The position numbers and the translations under genes are program-made. 64,000 nt of DNA, taken from Cordylochernes scorpioides. Lineage: Eukaryota > Arthropoda > Arachnida > Pseudoscorpiones > Chernetidae. Under the pieces are notes generated by a model, which worked only from the letters and a program-made list of their open reading frames with translations, was not told the origin of the DNA and made no database searches. Positions 1-10,309 of the stretch are shown piece after piece; position 1 is the first letter of the stretch; each line of letters opens with the position of its first letter. The stretch spans positions 71,043,118 to 71,107,117 of the forward strand of contig CP092881.1 in NCBI GenBank assembly GCA_030710605.1, written 5' to 3'.

Positions 1-747
1 ATATCTGATCATTTTTCTATTTTTATTTTATTTTTCATTAATCTTTATTTAAATATAACTAAAATTGCGTGTGAAGACTTAATAAAAAGATATTAAAATG
101 ATGAGAAAATTGGTAAAATAATTTAAAATTTATTCCAAAATTCATTCTATCGCATTGGAGGATTTGCAGAAAATATTTTAAATACTCAATCATTCTAAAA
201 TATATCTAACAAATATGAATATATGTATATAAACTATTTAAAGACATATTGACCAAAACTTTTAAAATCAAAGCAAAGTTGTAAATTTCTATTTTAGGGC
301 AGTATTATTTAATGGGAATAACTTACTTTGGGCAGTAGATTAGGCTGAGAAATGGCATCGCTCTCCTAGCTAAGGCCATATTTGAACTCTTTCATTTTGT
401 GAGCGTCTATTTATTTATGATGGGGAGGCGAGAAAATGGATTGGTGACTTGGAAGTAAATTCCAGCTAGCGCAGATGTCGGCAAACTTGCGGCTCGCGAG
501 TCACATGGGGCTCTTTGGATGTGAAGGTGAAGCTCTTTATATAGTTCCATACGTAAATATTATTTATGTGAGTACTATTTATTGTTGGCAAGAACACATT
601 GTGTGGCTCTTTAAAAACTTTGAATTTCTGTAAAATGCAATTTTTGACTCTTACGACTCAAAAGTTTACCGACCCTTGTACTAGCGGGATGGATTCTTTC
701 CCACAGTAACCACAGATGGATACATACGCCCCCATACCGAGGGAGGG
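1..747. other. AT-rich sequence, no gene seen
   Basis: No open frame with coding character, no RNA gene and no clear repeat structure could be recognised. The sequence is AT-rich up to about 300 and mixed afterwards. Confidence 0.5.
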
Positions 748-851
748 TAGAACGCTTCACGATTTTGCATGTCATTCTTCCGCAGGGGCCATTGCTAATC
801 TTTTCTATATCGTTCCAATTTTAGTATATGTACGGGAAAACAAGCGTGTAC
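748..851 (-). ncRNA. U6 snRNA-like copy 1, probable pseudogene
   Basis: Read on the minus strand this matches the spliceosomal U6 snRNA over its whole length. Visible landmarks are ACATATACTAAAATTGGAAC, the GATTAGCA...GGCCCCTGCG segment, a TGACATGCA tract and a GTGAAGCGTTC 3' part. U6 base-pairs with U4, U2 and the 5' splice site in the spliceosome. The ACAGAGA box reads ATAGAAA here. There is an extra A in the AGCATGG segment, the 5' stem-loop is altered, and no run of T (Pol III terminator) follows the 3' end. These changes point to a pseudogene. The extra A is shared with the neighbouring copy, so both derive from one altered ancestor. The identification rests on recall of the conserved U6 sequence. 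Confidence 0.85.
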
Positions 852-860
852 AATCTACAA

Positions 861-965
861 TAGAACACTTCACGATTCTACGTGTCATCCCTTGCGCAGG
901 GGCCATTGCTAATATTTTCTGTATCGTTCCAAATTTAGTATATGTACCGCCGAACAAGTGTGTAC
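861..965 (-). ncRNA. U6 snRNA-like copy 2, probable pseudogene
   Basis: This is a second U6-like copy in the same orientation, starting 9 bases from copy 1, so the pair forms a tandem repeat of about 113 bp. It keeps GCGCAAGG-type and TGACACG sequence better than copy 1 and has a CGGCGG 5' loop. Its ACAGAGA box reads ACAGAAA, AGATTAGC reads ATATTAGC, and it carries the same extra A before TGG. No T-run terminator follows, and no proximal promoter was recognised upstream. Probably a tandemly duplicated pseudogene; a divergent functional U6 is less likely. Confidence 0.85.
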
Positions 966-1350
966 CACTTAGGGATAGTGTTTTAAGGAAATAGCTATCA
1001 ATAAATAGCTCGAATACATCAACAAAACTATCCGCGTTGTATCTAAGAAATAACATTGTTTCTATTGTTACACTTATATACACCCATAGACACAAGGAAC
1101 TTGTACCTTTTAGCATGTATATCGAGATTCAGATAATAACTCTGAAAGATATTTGATACATTCTGACCATTAATGAAGACACATGAGATAAACAAGTGTG
1201 AGAAAATTGCCTCTGTCTCCTTAAAAAACAAAAACAAAACAACAAAAAAATAGAGGACCTGCGACATCAGACTTTCTACTTACGTGAGTTGTGTGTCTGT
1301 GAGTATATATATGAAAGAATCCTTAAAAAAAATAATAATAAAAATAAAAA
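966..1350. other. AT-rich spacer
   Basis: No gene seen. A stretch near 1102-1170 (TTTTAGCATGTATATCGAGATTC) recurs in diverged form near 5705-5770, so it is an interspersed repeat of unknown type. Confidence 0.4.
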
Positions 1351-1570
1351 GGTCAGGTGTTGATATTAAAAACAAATTAGGCATATCTTGACCACTAACA
1401 TGAGCGTCCAATAGGTGGCAGAGCGCCATCTAGTGGAACAGAAATCAACTGAACGTTGATTTAACCTGTTCCTTGGTATTTGGCCAACCCATTTTCTCAA
1501 TAAATCAAGATAAGTCAACCACGAAGTTGTTTCGGGCTGTTGGCCCTCGTCAGCGTGGGGCAAGCCTCTA
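1351..1570 (-). repeat. Family 1 ribozyme repeat, single arm
   Basis: This is a copy of the family 1 small repeat, also seen at 21960, 26768, 35455, 38341, 52470 and 58014. Shared blocks include a small inner hairpin (GGCAGAGCGCCATCTAGTGG), TTTGGCCAA, and the hammerhead segment at 1517-1560. Unlike the 38 kb copy it shows only one arm of the palindrome. Confidence 0.7.
1517..1560 (-). ncRNA. Hammerhead ribozyme-like motif, family 1 (decayed)
   Basis: On the minus strand: stem I CCACG, core CTGACGA, stem II GGGC-CAACA-GCCC, GAAA, then ACAACT-T and stem I partner CGTGG. Core positions C3-A9, G12-A14, A15.1, U16.1 and H17 can all be assigned. The stem III palindrome ACGCGT of sister copies has decayed to ACAACT, so this copy is probably weak or inactive. 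Confidence 0.7.
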
Positions 1571-2790
1571 ATATAAAAAAAAATCTGGGACTTTCTCTAT
1601 CTTTATAAAATAAAGATCATTTTTTCATGGGTTTGTTTGTTTAGCATTGGTTTCCACAATATTTGACCTATTTTTATGCTGAACTATGCAATATTTTCTG
1701 TTATTCAAACAATATATAGATATAGTTCTGGAAATAGTCACTATCATAGTTTCGAATTCGAAATATGCTAATTAGTCTGAAAATAGGCTAACTTGCATAT
1801 TTCGCTTCAGAAAAAAAGCTGGAGCCGTTTCTGACACGTAATGTCGGTGGCAGGTTCGGCGGTCGTCCTGTAAACCGCAGTAAAAAGAGGCCAATGGGCA
1901 AATATTTACTTAGGGAAGATCCTGGACGAAGCCAGTTTATTCGTCTTGTTTACAATATAACAATAATAATTCTTTTCACTGTTATTTTTCAATTGAGGTA
2001 ATAAAATATTTTGTGATGTGCAATGCAATCAGAACTCCTTCAACATTTAGAATGGCAATTTTAAGAGAATATTTCATAATGTTTCTATTGGGGGTTTGAT
2101 AATTATTTCTCGAGTGTTATTGTTGATTTTTGCACTGTTAGTTTTCAATTGATAAGATAAGATTTTCCTGTTGTGTGTGCAATGCAATAAGAACCTCTCC
2201 ATCATTTAGAATGGAAATTTTAACAGAATATTTTATATTATCTTTGTATTGGGGGTTGTGATAATCACATGTACTGTGTTACCCAATCTGCTAAAATATC
2301 TAGCACAATACTCTCTAATTCCCAGCCGACCCAAGTGCCTCCACAATGACTCCCACGCTGGAGTTACACTAATCACCGTTTTTGTCGCAAGTTTTTCTGG
2401 CAGCAGCTTGCTGAATTGGGCTTAATTTGTCTTCCGACAGCCTCCTATCTGTATAGACTTTATCATACACTGTGGGTAAATTATTCATTAACAGGTAATT
2501 TCAAACTTTCGTTCTATCTCATTCTAAATTTATATAATTTTTGCCCCCGGAATACACCGACTTGTTGAGAGACCTCCTCACTGTCAAACTCTCTCCCCAG
2601 ACTTGATGTTTACTTGAACCCCGCAGTCACTTCCCCTACGCTGTTGGCCCCCCAGCATTGTTTGTTCTGCTTGCTTATCTCACCCCGTGCTACTCCGCTG
2701 AAGCCAGTATGATTTCCTTGTTTTCCCATTTGGATTCCAGATGTCATAAAATATATTTGTTGTTTTATAAAATTTATTAGGTTGTTAATA
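1571..2790. other. AT-rich spacer, no gene seen
   Basis: No coding or RNA feature recognised. Two short diverged direct repeats lie at about 1965-2100 and 2118-2270 (both contain TGTGCAATGCAAT and a CATTTAGAATGG block), which looks like an old local duplication. Confidence 0.4.
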
Positions 2791-2792
2791 TG

Positions 2793-2831
2793 ATAATCCT
2801 GTTGAAGGACTGACAAGTCCGAAAGCTTGAA
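2793..2831 (+). ncRNA. Hammerhead-like motif, family 3
   Basis: CTGTTGA, stem II GGACT-GACA-AGTCC, GAAA, then the palindrome AGCT and T. The layout is that of a type I hammerhead, but core position A6 is U, as in the other family 3 copies. The downstream sequence (AAGTTGCACAAGAAACTTAACCC..GGAAGCTTC) recurs inverted at 20466-20500, showing that this is a family 3 repeat end. Confidence 0.55.
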
Positions 2832-3039
2832 AAAAAAAGTTGCACAAGAAACTTAACCCTGGAAGCTTCATTTATTTTATAATAAACACATTTGTTTTTC
2901 TAAAAGTATGATAGTGTTATTCTATTCAAGCAATAGTTATCTAGAAATTAATTGAATATGGATAACTAGTTTTGGGCAAAGAGTTTCTTTATGTTGAGGT
3001 GTTGCAAGTTATAGAGAATTTTTTGCTTCTAAACGGGTA

Positions 3040-3400
3040 AATCCAAAATGAAATGATTCACGCACGGGTTTGGCCTCTCTCTCAAAAAGGCTCTCAGTTC
3101 TTCGCTGTGAACCAACACGGCCCGAGGCAGTGCATTAACGCAGCGCGCGCTTGTTAGTTCCATTTTAAAGCGTTCCTAATTGTGTGAGAGCCCGTCCCCG
3201 GGGGACTGCAGGAACAATGTCGGGGACAGATTGGCTCCCACGGGGGAAGACGCGCGATCGATTCCCTGCATGAGGAGGTGTTAATCTGCGGGCCACGTGT
3301 TGCCAAATTGGACGTCGCCGGGAACATGTTATTCGATTAAATCCCAATTGAAATTACGTTGATTCCCAGCGTGATTGAAGCGTTATTTGTACAGATTGTT
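3040..3400. other. GC-richer unique non-coding block
   Basis: This block is markedly more GC-rich than its surroundings (for example around 3130-3330) and has no repeat relatives in the window. The short open frames in it lack coding character. It also holds GATTAAATCCCAATTGAAATTA-like AT words of the homeodomain-site type. It could be a host regulatory or conserved non-coding element, but that cannot be shown from one sequence. Confidence 0.3.
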
Positions 3401-4059
3401 TGTAGAGAAGAAACTGGATTTTGTCCTCTTGTCGGAACAATATGAGGGTTATTATCAATTTTCTCGTATTTAATCAATTCCTAGGACTATTCTAACGTGA
3501 TATTCGCATCTATAAGCCTATTACAATCATTTTATTTGCGATAAAACGTTGTACTGTACGTATTACATCCCAAACACGATGCGACACCAGCCATCTCTGT
3601 CTTGAGCTCAATGTACCATCTCGGTGACTGTTAAGTCAGTGAGTTCCTTAATTTGGTGACTATATCCTATATGATACTATAATACATAACTACATATATA
3701 AAAGGCATCTCCTGATCCATAAACTGACAAATTACTGCCATCTACAGGTAAATATATCAATTATCAGCGGAATTTTTAAAATATTTCATAATTAGTGGTT
3801 CCCTTTCATCATATATCATATCGCCCTGATCTTTATTTCTTCGCTATTTAAAATCATTTTAAATGCATGTCTACATGTTATTCGGAATTTCCTAAATACT
3901 TGCCACCTCAGTCCATCCTTCACTACCAGTCTAAACTAGAGTGTGTCTGTAGCTTTTCATTACCATTATCTCTCTTTGGTGAACATGTTTAAATGGTGGG
4001 GAATGATAGAAACAATTTAATTCAAATATTTCTACACAAAAAGAAATATACTATAGACA
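3401..4059. other. AT-rich spacer, no gene seen
   Basis: No open frame or RNA signature of note; ordinary intergenic or intronic sequence. Confidence 0.4.
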
Positions 4060-4350
4060 TTTTACAACATCAACAAGCATTCCAGGGCCAAGTTTCTTTA
4101 ATTACTTTTTTCTACTCTATCTTTCGGGACAACATGTCCTTCAACAGAAGACCTAGAATTATGACTTCAGCCAACTATACAGAAGACCTAGAATTATGAC
4201 TTCAGCCAACTATACATGCTGTGCATAATTGGCTGAAGTCATACTTCTAGGTCTCCTGTAAAAGGGCATGTTGGTCCGAAAACTAGATAATTTCTTTTAA
4301 AAAGTAGTTAAAAAGACCTAGCCCTGGAATGCTTGATGTTTTAAAATTGT
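4060..4350. repeat. Family 3 hairpin repeat with two inverted hammerhead-like motifs
   Basis: The outer arms pair: AAGCATTCCAGGGCCAAG at 4075 against CTAGCCCTGGAATGCTT near 4318-4335. A minus-strand motif lies at 4112-4153 (CTGTTGA, stem GGACA..TGTCCC, GAAA) and a plus-strand motif at 4249-4290 (CTGTAAA, stem GGGC..GTCC, GAAA). Between them, ACCTAGAATTATGACTTCAG occurs twice in tandem and once inverted. No protein is encoded. Confidence 0.65.
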
Positions 4351-4783
4351 AAAGACAGGGATGAAAATGTGTTAGACTAGTGAAATATATAGGAAGTTGG
4401 AATCCTCTGATGAGTATAAGTATACATCCCACCCACATGCATATTACTCTAATATCAATAGCAAATTCAAAAGATTAGTCGTCGAGGCGTTGCTCTCTTT
4501 AAAACACAATAGTATTAACCGACACATAGAGATCCCTGACGCATATAAAGCAATATTTCCATAAATAGTGTACCATAGTTGCCCACTGCCAGTTTGTTTT
4601 ATTTCGGAAAGTTTCAACTTTGCAGATTTTATGAATGTATCATAGTCCATAATCCACTTTTGATGTCTCTACTTTGCATACTCAAAACTTATAGATATAT
4701 CTTAAAATTATTTTTTTACTTACATATGTTAATTTTCCTAGTTTTCTGATAAATATATAAGATGCACATTTATTTGTTGGAGT

Positions 4784-4822
4784 GTAGTCCTGTAGAAGGG
4801 TTATAGGCCCGAAAGCTCGAAT
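4784..4822 (+). ncRNA. Hammerhead-like motif, family 3
   Basis: AGTC, CTGTAGA, stem II GGG..GCCC, GAAA, palindrome AGCT, C, then GAAT. The stem I strands AGTC and GAAT pair at three of four positions. Core position A6 is U, as elsewhere in family 3. Confidence 0.5.
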
Positions 4823-6141
4823 CTTTATTAAAGTTTAAAAGAAAAGTATCCTCGTTCGCTTCAAATCTTTTACTAGTGAAATAGTTAGCGAAATCTAAAG
4901 ACCCACTAGCGATTCTCGACCAAACTCTGCAGCGCTGGCAGAGGCGCCATATTCATTGAACATAGTATATACAATGCATATTATCTTTTTTAAATAGTGC
5001 AGACTGTGCACTTTGCATGTATTGACAAGATGTCAATAAAATTATTTTAAATGTCAATTGTCTAAGTGTGTGCAAAGTGGTTTTCGAACTGGGTGAACCG
5101 GCTTGACCACATCCAGCGGATTTCATTGGCCTACCGATAATTCCTTCCGTAAATATGCAAATAGGTTGAATCCACATGCTGTTACATAGTTTCCTTTTAT
5201 TTTGTAGTATAACATATGCCTAATTAAATACCCCATGTATTTAATGCAAGTAGCATAAACCTTTTATTCCACACACTACAAAAAATACTGTTGCTATTAC
5301 GTAATTAATTGTATTTGCGAGGATAAGAGCTTTTAATTGAATAATGCATTTATTTATTTAATAAATAACAATAATTAGTTTTACTCTGTGTGAAATATTT
5401 AAAAATAATTAGGCGGTAGAAAAAATATTCTGGGAATATGTTTTAATTTAGACACATCCCTCTATTTGTTACGAACCATCTGAATTCCTTGAGGTATGTG
5501 GTGAAACGATATTTTTAACTAATAGATAGAAATTCGTGACTGGATTCCATTATGTCATTGTTATTCATCAAAAGTATCTATTATTCAATTAATCATTGTT
5601 CTTCATTAGAATTATTAATCCCTTATAATTGTTGCTTCATTAAGTCCTGATTATTTCACTAATACATTGTTTTTACTTGTCATTATTGTGTCAGGCTTGT
5701 ATAATACCTTTTAGCATATATATCGAGATTCAAACAATACCTTTGAAAGATATTTAATACAGAGTAACCTTTATTTTTTTATCATTACAGTATAAAGTCT
5801 GTAGAGATAATATTCAATATAAAAAAAGTCGAATTAAACAAATTCCTAAAATAATTGACCCAAATTTTGGAATAGAACTGCCTTTAAAAAACAAATCGAT
5901 TTCCATTATCTTTCAATGTTTGAGTTATCGGAAAGGACTAAGATAGCCTTGAAGGAAATGAGTTATTAGATCTCAATAGTGATTAGTCAACTTCGGATTG
6001 AAGGAATAAGAGAAAATAAAGTTTTATAGAACGGTGTACTCTAATATCTGGACATGTATAGCAAGTCTGGTGAGTTCGAGTCCAGTCTAGTAAGCACTGT
6101 TTATAAATTAACACAAAGCAATAACGCGCCATCTATACACA
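4823..6141. other. AT-rich spacer
   Basis: No gene recognised. It contains TTA/ATT-rich simple sequence near 5320-5400 and the diverged interspersed block at 5705-5770 that is shared with 1102-1170. Confidence 0.4.
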
Positions 6142-6509
6142 TAAAATGAAAGGATTTAAAATCACGAATGTTCCTTTTATATATAATACAAACATCTACT
6201 GTCTTACTGCGATGGAGAAATATATTGGGAGGGCTCGGCTCATCAGTGTCCTATAAGCTTATGTCCATAGTTTTCTTGAAAACCATTTCTGAGATTCCAT
6301 CCTTCAGTGCTGCGTATATAAGCAGAATCGTCCAATACAGTATTAGAACTCTGAGAAGCGGTCTGGTGGATTAAATTGGCGAAACCGCTGGGAGGGTTCA
6401 CCACCGATGAGCCAAGCCCTTCCAATATATTTCTCCATTGCAGTAAGGACAGTAGAAGTTTGTATTATGTATAAAAGAAACATTCGTGATTTTAAATCCT
6501 TTCATTTTA
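6142..6509. repeat. Hairpin MITE, GGGAGGGCT family
   Basis: Arms of about 95 bp (6142-6237 and 6414-6509) are near-perfect inverted repeats: TAAAATGAAAGGATTTAAAA at the left pairs with its complement at the right end. The interior carries GGCGAAACCGC and CCACCGATGAGCC, discussed in the findings as a permuted hammerhead-like layout. Partial relatives occur at about 25325, 39060, 42830, 46440, 49525, 51510 and 57360. It has no coding capacity. Confidence 0.75.
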
Positions 6510-7140
6510 CTGTTTAAAAATATTCATTTTGAAATATATATACTTGGAGAAGAAACGCCTATGAAAGAGTTCTTTAACTTAAAGATATTGAAATGCTTAT
6601 GATTTAGAAAATAAACAATTTTTAGAGTAGTTGATTAAGTATTCTGAAATTTCCAACGCGTTGTATTTCTGTGGTGAATACCTTTGTATTCCCTCAGTTC
6701 ACTAAATATCTAGCCACAACTACTGAACGCAGAACCACATAACTCTAAAAATGACCATAATCTGAAGAGAGAGAGAGAGAGTTGGCAAATATCTATAAGA
6801 GTCATTACAAATATGTTTATAAGAATTCCCATCATATAATGAAAGAGAGACATTCGAGGAATAGAGGTAATGTGTTATTTTCTAGTTAGAACTGGAGTTG
6901 TCAGCCATGCTCCTATACACTCGGGATGTGAGCGATCCACTTCTAACCAACCTTCCAGTCAGCGGTGGAGCTCATTAATTAATTGATTTTTAATTACTAT
7001 ACTTTTCTCTCTCTCCAAAGGTCATTAGATTTGCCACGTTGGTTATTGATAAAGTTCGTAGAGATCGCTACTTCTGAACAACCTCTATCCATATAGCTGA
7101 GTCCCTCTATCACGCGACGATAGAGATTAAGACAATATAT
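6510..7140. other. Spacer with short (GA)n microsatellite
   Basis: A GA run lies at about 6766-6781. The remainder is unique AT-rich sequence with no gene seen. Confidence 0.4.
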
Positions 7141-7159
7141 GTTTATCCCCTGATTTATA

Positions 7160-7475
7160 ATGTGGAAATACAACAAGCATTCCAGGTTTGAGTTTCTTGT
7201 ACCATTTTCATTTCTCTAGCTTTCGGCCTAACATGCTCTTCAACAGGAGCACCTAGAATCACCTGTATCCAGACTAATAGTTTAATAAAGTAAACTAGTA
7301 TTCCAGGATTATGTTTCTTGTACCATTTTATTTCTCTAGCTTACGGCTAACATTCCCTTCAACAGGAGCACTTAGAAGCACCTATACTTCTAGGTTCTGA
7401 AGAGAATGTTAGCATGCAAGCTAGAGAAATAAAAATGGTACAAGAAACTTAATCCTTGATTGCTTGTGTTTAGAG
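7160..7475. repeat. Family 3 hairpin repeat with three hammerhead-like motifs
   Basis: Two direct copies on the minus strand (7211-7252 and 7331-7372) and one inverted copy on the plus strand (7388-7430) share TTTCTCTAGCTT and the core. The 7211 copy reads CTGTTGA, stem AGAGC..GGCC, GAAA, palindrome AGCT, A, then GAGA; GAGA pairs with TCTC placed before the core in the family consensus. The 7388 copy reads CTGAAGA but has lost the GAAA context. The outer ends AAGCATTCCAGG and CCTTGATTGCTTGT also form an inverted pair. Confidence 0.6.
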
Positions 7476-7508
7476 ATGTTGTTATATAAATTTGAGTCGA
7501 TTACTAAT

Positions 7509-7665
7509 CCCGAATATTCTTCGAGTTATTTGTAAATTGCGTTGCAAATTTGCCTTTTCGCTCGCAAGCAGCGCCTCTAGCGGTGAAGATGGGAGGTAAT
7601 ATCAGCTGACCTAATTTACATGTAAAACGTGTTTTGACAGGACATAGAGAAAAATCTTGAAAATA
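7509..7665 (+). mobile_element. Internal Helitron fragment
   Basis: About 155 bp nearly identical to 8818-8965 inside the Helitron at 8650-9562 (GCGTTGCAAATTTGCC, GCGCCTCTAGCGGTGAAGAT, GTGTTTTGACAGGACATAG). It has neither Helitron end, so it is a fragment or a deleted copy. Confidence 0.65.
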
Positions 7666-7853
7666 TAAATTATATAAATTTAGAAAATCTCTAAACTGCT
7701 GTTCTTTGTGTAGTATATTGAAACATATATCATATATTTAATTTAAAAAGTATATATTGGATCAAAAAATCATTTATATCCAATATGTGCATTTTTAATT
7801 AAAGATTTATTTATGGATTGCTTTGATAAGGCACAATTTGGATTATAGATTAT

Positions 7854-7982
7854 AAACACAAGGTAATAAGACCAAATCCAAATAAATAAATAGTGTGTGA
7901 CGTTTGAAGATGGTAACAACGCTGTTACCGAAACGTCACACACTATTTATTTATTTGGATTTGGTCTTATTACCTTGTGTTT
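7854..7982. repeat. Perfect 52-bp inverted repeat with hammerhead-like loop
   Basis: Arms 7854-7905 and 7931-7982 are exact inverted repeats of 52 bp. The 25-base loop contains a nested stem GGTAACA-ACGC-TGTTACC, bordered by TTGAAGA on the left and GAAACGTC on the right. This resembles a hammerhead core with palindromic stem III ACGT and cleavage base C, but the long flanking arms compete with that fold. The exactness of the arms suggests a recent insertion. Confidence 0.6.
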
Positions 7983-8649
7983 ATGGATTGCTTTATTTTA
8001 AATATATCATATATATTTAAAGACAATTTTGATAGTTACATTCGAGAGTAGGCTTGTTCGATAATTCATATGACATTGATAATGGGAAAATAATTTACCT
8101 TTGTGAAGTGTGTGAGAAGATTTAAGATCCAAAATAAATCAAAAAGGTTACTTTTTTCTTCGTTAGGAACAGCAACTTACCTGAAACATACCAAACAACT
8201 GTCAAAAATAACATCACACACATGCAATTTCATGTATATTAATACAATATATATATATATTATGGGTAATTTGTTTGTTGTTAGATATAAAGTATTGATA
8301 AGACAAAGGATTGATAAGATAAAAGGTTGAAGGTGCAGTCGTGATAAAAAAAAACCTTTTTTCACCAATAAGTAGCTTTTATTTTCAATTACTTGAGGAA
8401 AGATTACACATTAGTTTTTTTCACATTATATAGAATTCATAAAGTTAATCTTATATTAGTGATTCAAAAAGATAGATATGTTAACTACGCATAATTACAA
8501 CAAAACTGAAAGTCATTCTAAAAACGATGATAAAAAGTAGAAATATCAATGAATAAAAATAAAATATATATCTTTTAGAATATAGAAATATTTGAGTTTT
8601 TAGATTATATAATATATATATGGATCTTTATAATAAATTTATATTTTAA
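7983..8649. other. AT-rich spacer, no gene seen
   Basis: Low-complexity AT sequence with (AT)n near 8245-8260. No supported feature. Confidence 0.4.
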
Positions 8650-9562
8650 TCCCTATATATATAAAAGTCAGTGTATGTATGTATGTATGTATGTGGGTAT
8701 CTATGTCGGCTATACACGTCCACAATACGTAACTAATCTGACTGAAATTTTAACTGTATATAGAGTAGAATCTGGGAAAACTTCTAGTGAAAATTTCAGG
8801 TCTCTATCCCGATTATTATTCGAGTTATTTGTAAATTGCGTTGCAAATTTGCCTTTTCGCTCGCAAGCAGCGCCTCTAGCGGTGAAGATGGGAGGTAATA
8901 TCAGCTGACCTAATGTACATGTAAAACGTGTTTTGACAGGACATAGAGAAAAATCTGAAAAATATATTGATTCGAATTTTAGCCAATAAAAATAAAATTG
9001 ACAGGTTTTGGGCAAAAATAGTTGTTTTTTTAGTCAGAAAATGATGATGACAATATTGCTGTATCATGTTTGATTATCAGATACAAAATTATATCGGGAA
9101 AAATTCCAAAAAGCTGAGACCACGGGTGAAGCCAGTTCATTTTTAGTGTGCAGGAACAAAATTCTAACAGAAAAACATTCATTTGAGCAGAAGACACAAA
9201 GCCAGATCATCTCTTTATAAAAATATCGCTTCTCTGACACAAAGTTTGGAGCGGGACATTTGGTTCAAATCACATTAATAGATACCGCTCAGCAAGAGCA
9301 ACCTAGTTCATGATAATTGAACAATGAATAATATGTGAAGTTTATTCACATATTGAACAATTTTTAACGCGGGATTCAATCCCGGTTCATGACTGTCGGG
9401 AATCGAGCGTGTTACCCTCTCATCCACCGACTTTTGTGATTTTTTGCGGGACGTTTCACAAGAGTGACATCCACGGCGCCAATTTATAATTGTAACGAAT
9501 AGTATTTGAATAAAAACATTTAATCGGGTAAAACCCGGGCGTTGCCCGGATCATTCGGCTAG
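8650..9562 (+). mobile_element. Non-autonomous Helitron
   Basis: The 5' end TCCCTATATATATAAAAGTC is followed by a TGTATGTATG run, a start common in animal Helitrons. The 3' end has a hairpin from complementary CCGGGC/GCCCGG next to ATTCGGCTAG, that is, CTAG preceded by a GC hairpin. The flanking bases are A before TC and T after CTAG, as expected for insertion between A and T. The element is 913 bp and has no RepHel open frame, so it would have depended on an autonomous partner for rolling-circle movement. An internal segment at about 9361-9420 resembles degenerate tRNA-box sequence, which may be a captured fragment. Confidence 0.75.
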
Positions 9563-9675
9563 TATATTATACAAGATTGACATCCACGCCGCCAATTTAT
9601 AATTGTAACGAATAGTATTTAAATAAAAGCATTTAATCGGGTAAAACCCGGGCGTTGCCCGGGCCATTCGGCTAG
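9563..9675 (+). mobile_element. Second, tandem Helitron 3' terminus
   Basis: About 108 bp repeating 9455-9562 (GACATCCACG.CGCCAATTT, GCATTTAATCGGG, CCCGGGCGTTGCCCGGG, ATTCGGCTAG) and ending again with CTAG followed by T. Here the terminal GC hairpin is perfect, while the first terminus carries a change. Tandem 3' ends like this arise when replication passes the first terminator, or from insertion of one Helitron beside another. Confidence 0.65.
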
Positions 9676-10011
9676 TCTTCTATAAATAATAAAATTCTTA
9701 ATTTTAATCACTAAAATTCTCTCTTTTTATGTTTTACCATTTACGTTTTATATTTTAAGAAAAAAAAAGATAGAAACTAAAAAAGGCAAAACTTCACACT
9801 TTTTTTTTCAATCTGCGTTTTGTAATATTTTATTGTATAAATGAAATTCAAAAACTCATTTAAAATTGATTAATTTTTATATATGTATGGAGATGAAATT
9901 CATATTAGAATAAATTGCTTATCAAATTTTCTACAGAATTTATTACTTTTTCAAATATTATTATCTTTTAAATTTATAAAAAAGAACAAAAAAGAGATTA
10001 CGACAAATATA

Positions 10012-10280
10012 CACCCATACCTCGCTTTGCGTCGGGGTTACGTTCCAAAAAAACACGACGCAAATAGAAACGACGCAAAGTGAAAATAAAATTTTGATGC
10101 CATGGCGCAATCAAAAACAAAGGTATTGCCATATTTTAAGAAAAAAAAAATTAAAGACTCGAATCCAAAACAACGCAACTTCGAAAATCTAACGACGCAC
10201 AGTGAAAATCAGTAAAAATTAAGCAGCGACGCAACTTCGAAAAAACGCAAAACGAAACGACGCAAAGCGAGGTATTGGTG
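10012..10280 (+). mobile_element. TA-flanked MITE, CACCCATACCTCGC family
   Basis: Terminal inverted repeats CACCCATACCTCGCTTTGCG and CGCAAAGCGAGGTATTGGTG are bordered by TA on both sides, typical of Tc1/mariner-related MITEs. It is about 269 bp with no coding capacity. Two further copies of almost the same length lie at 26219-26479 and 41288-41545. Confidence 0.85.
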
Positions 10281-10309
10281 TATATATATATACAAATATA
10301 AAATAATTT

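Noticed and set aside
716..994. Open frames of about 92-103 residues on both strands
   Set aside because: They are translations of the U6 snRNA-like tandem pair, not proteins.
4401..4425. CTGATGA near 4407 as another hammerhead
   Set aside because: No stem II or GAAA follows.
6385..6420. Complete type II hammerhead in the GGGAGGGCT family
   Set aside because: GAAA and CTGATGA are joined by a covarying stem, but only five bases remain for stem I, so a full ribozyme is not claimed.
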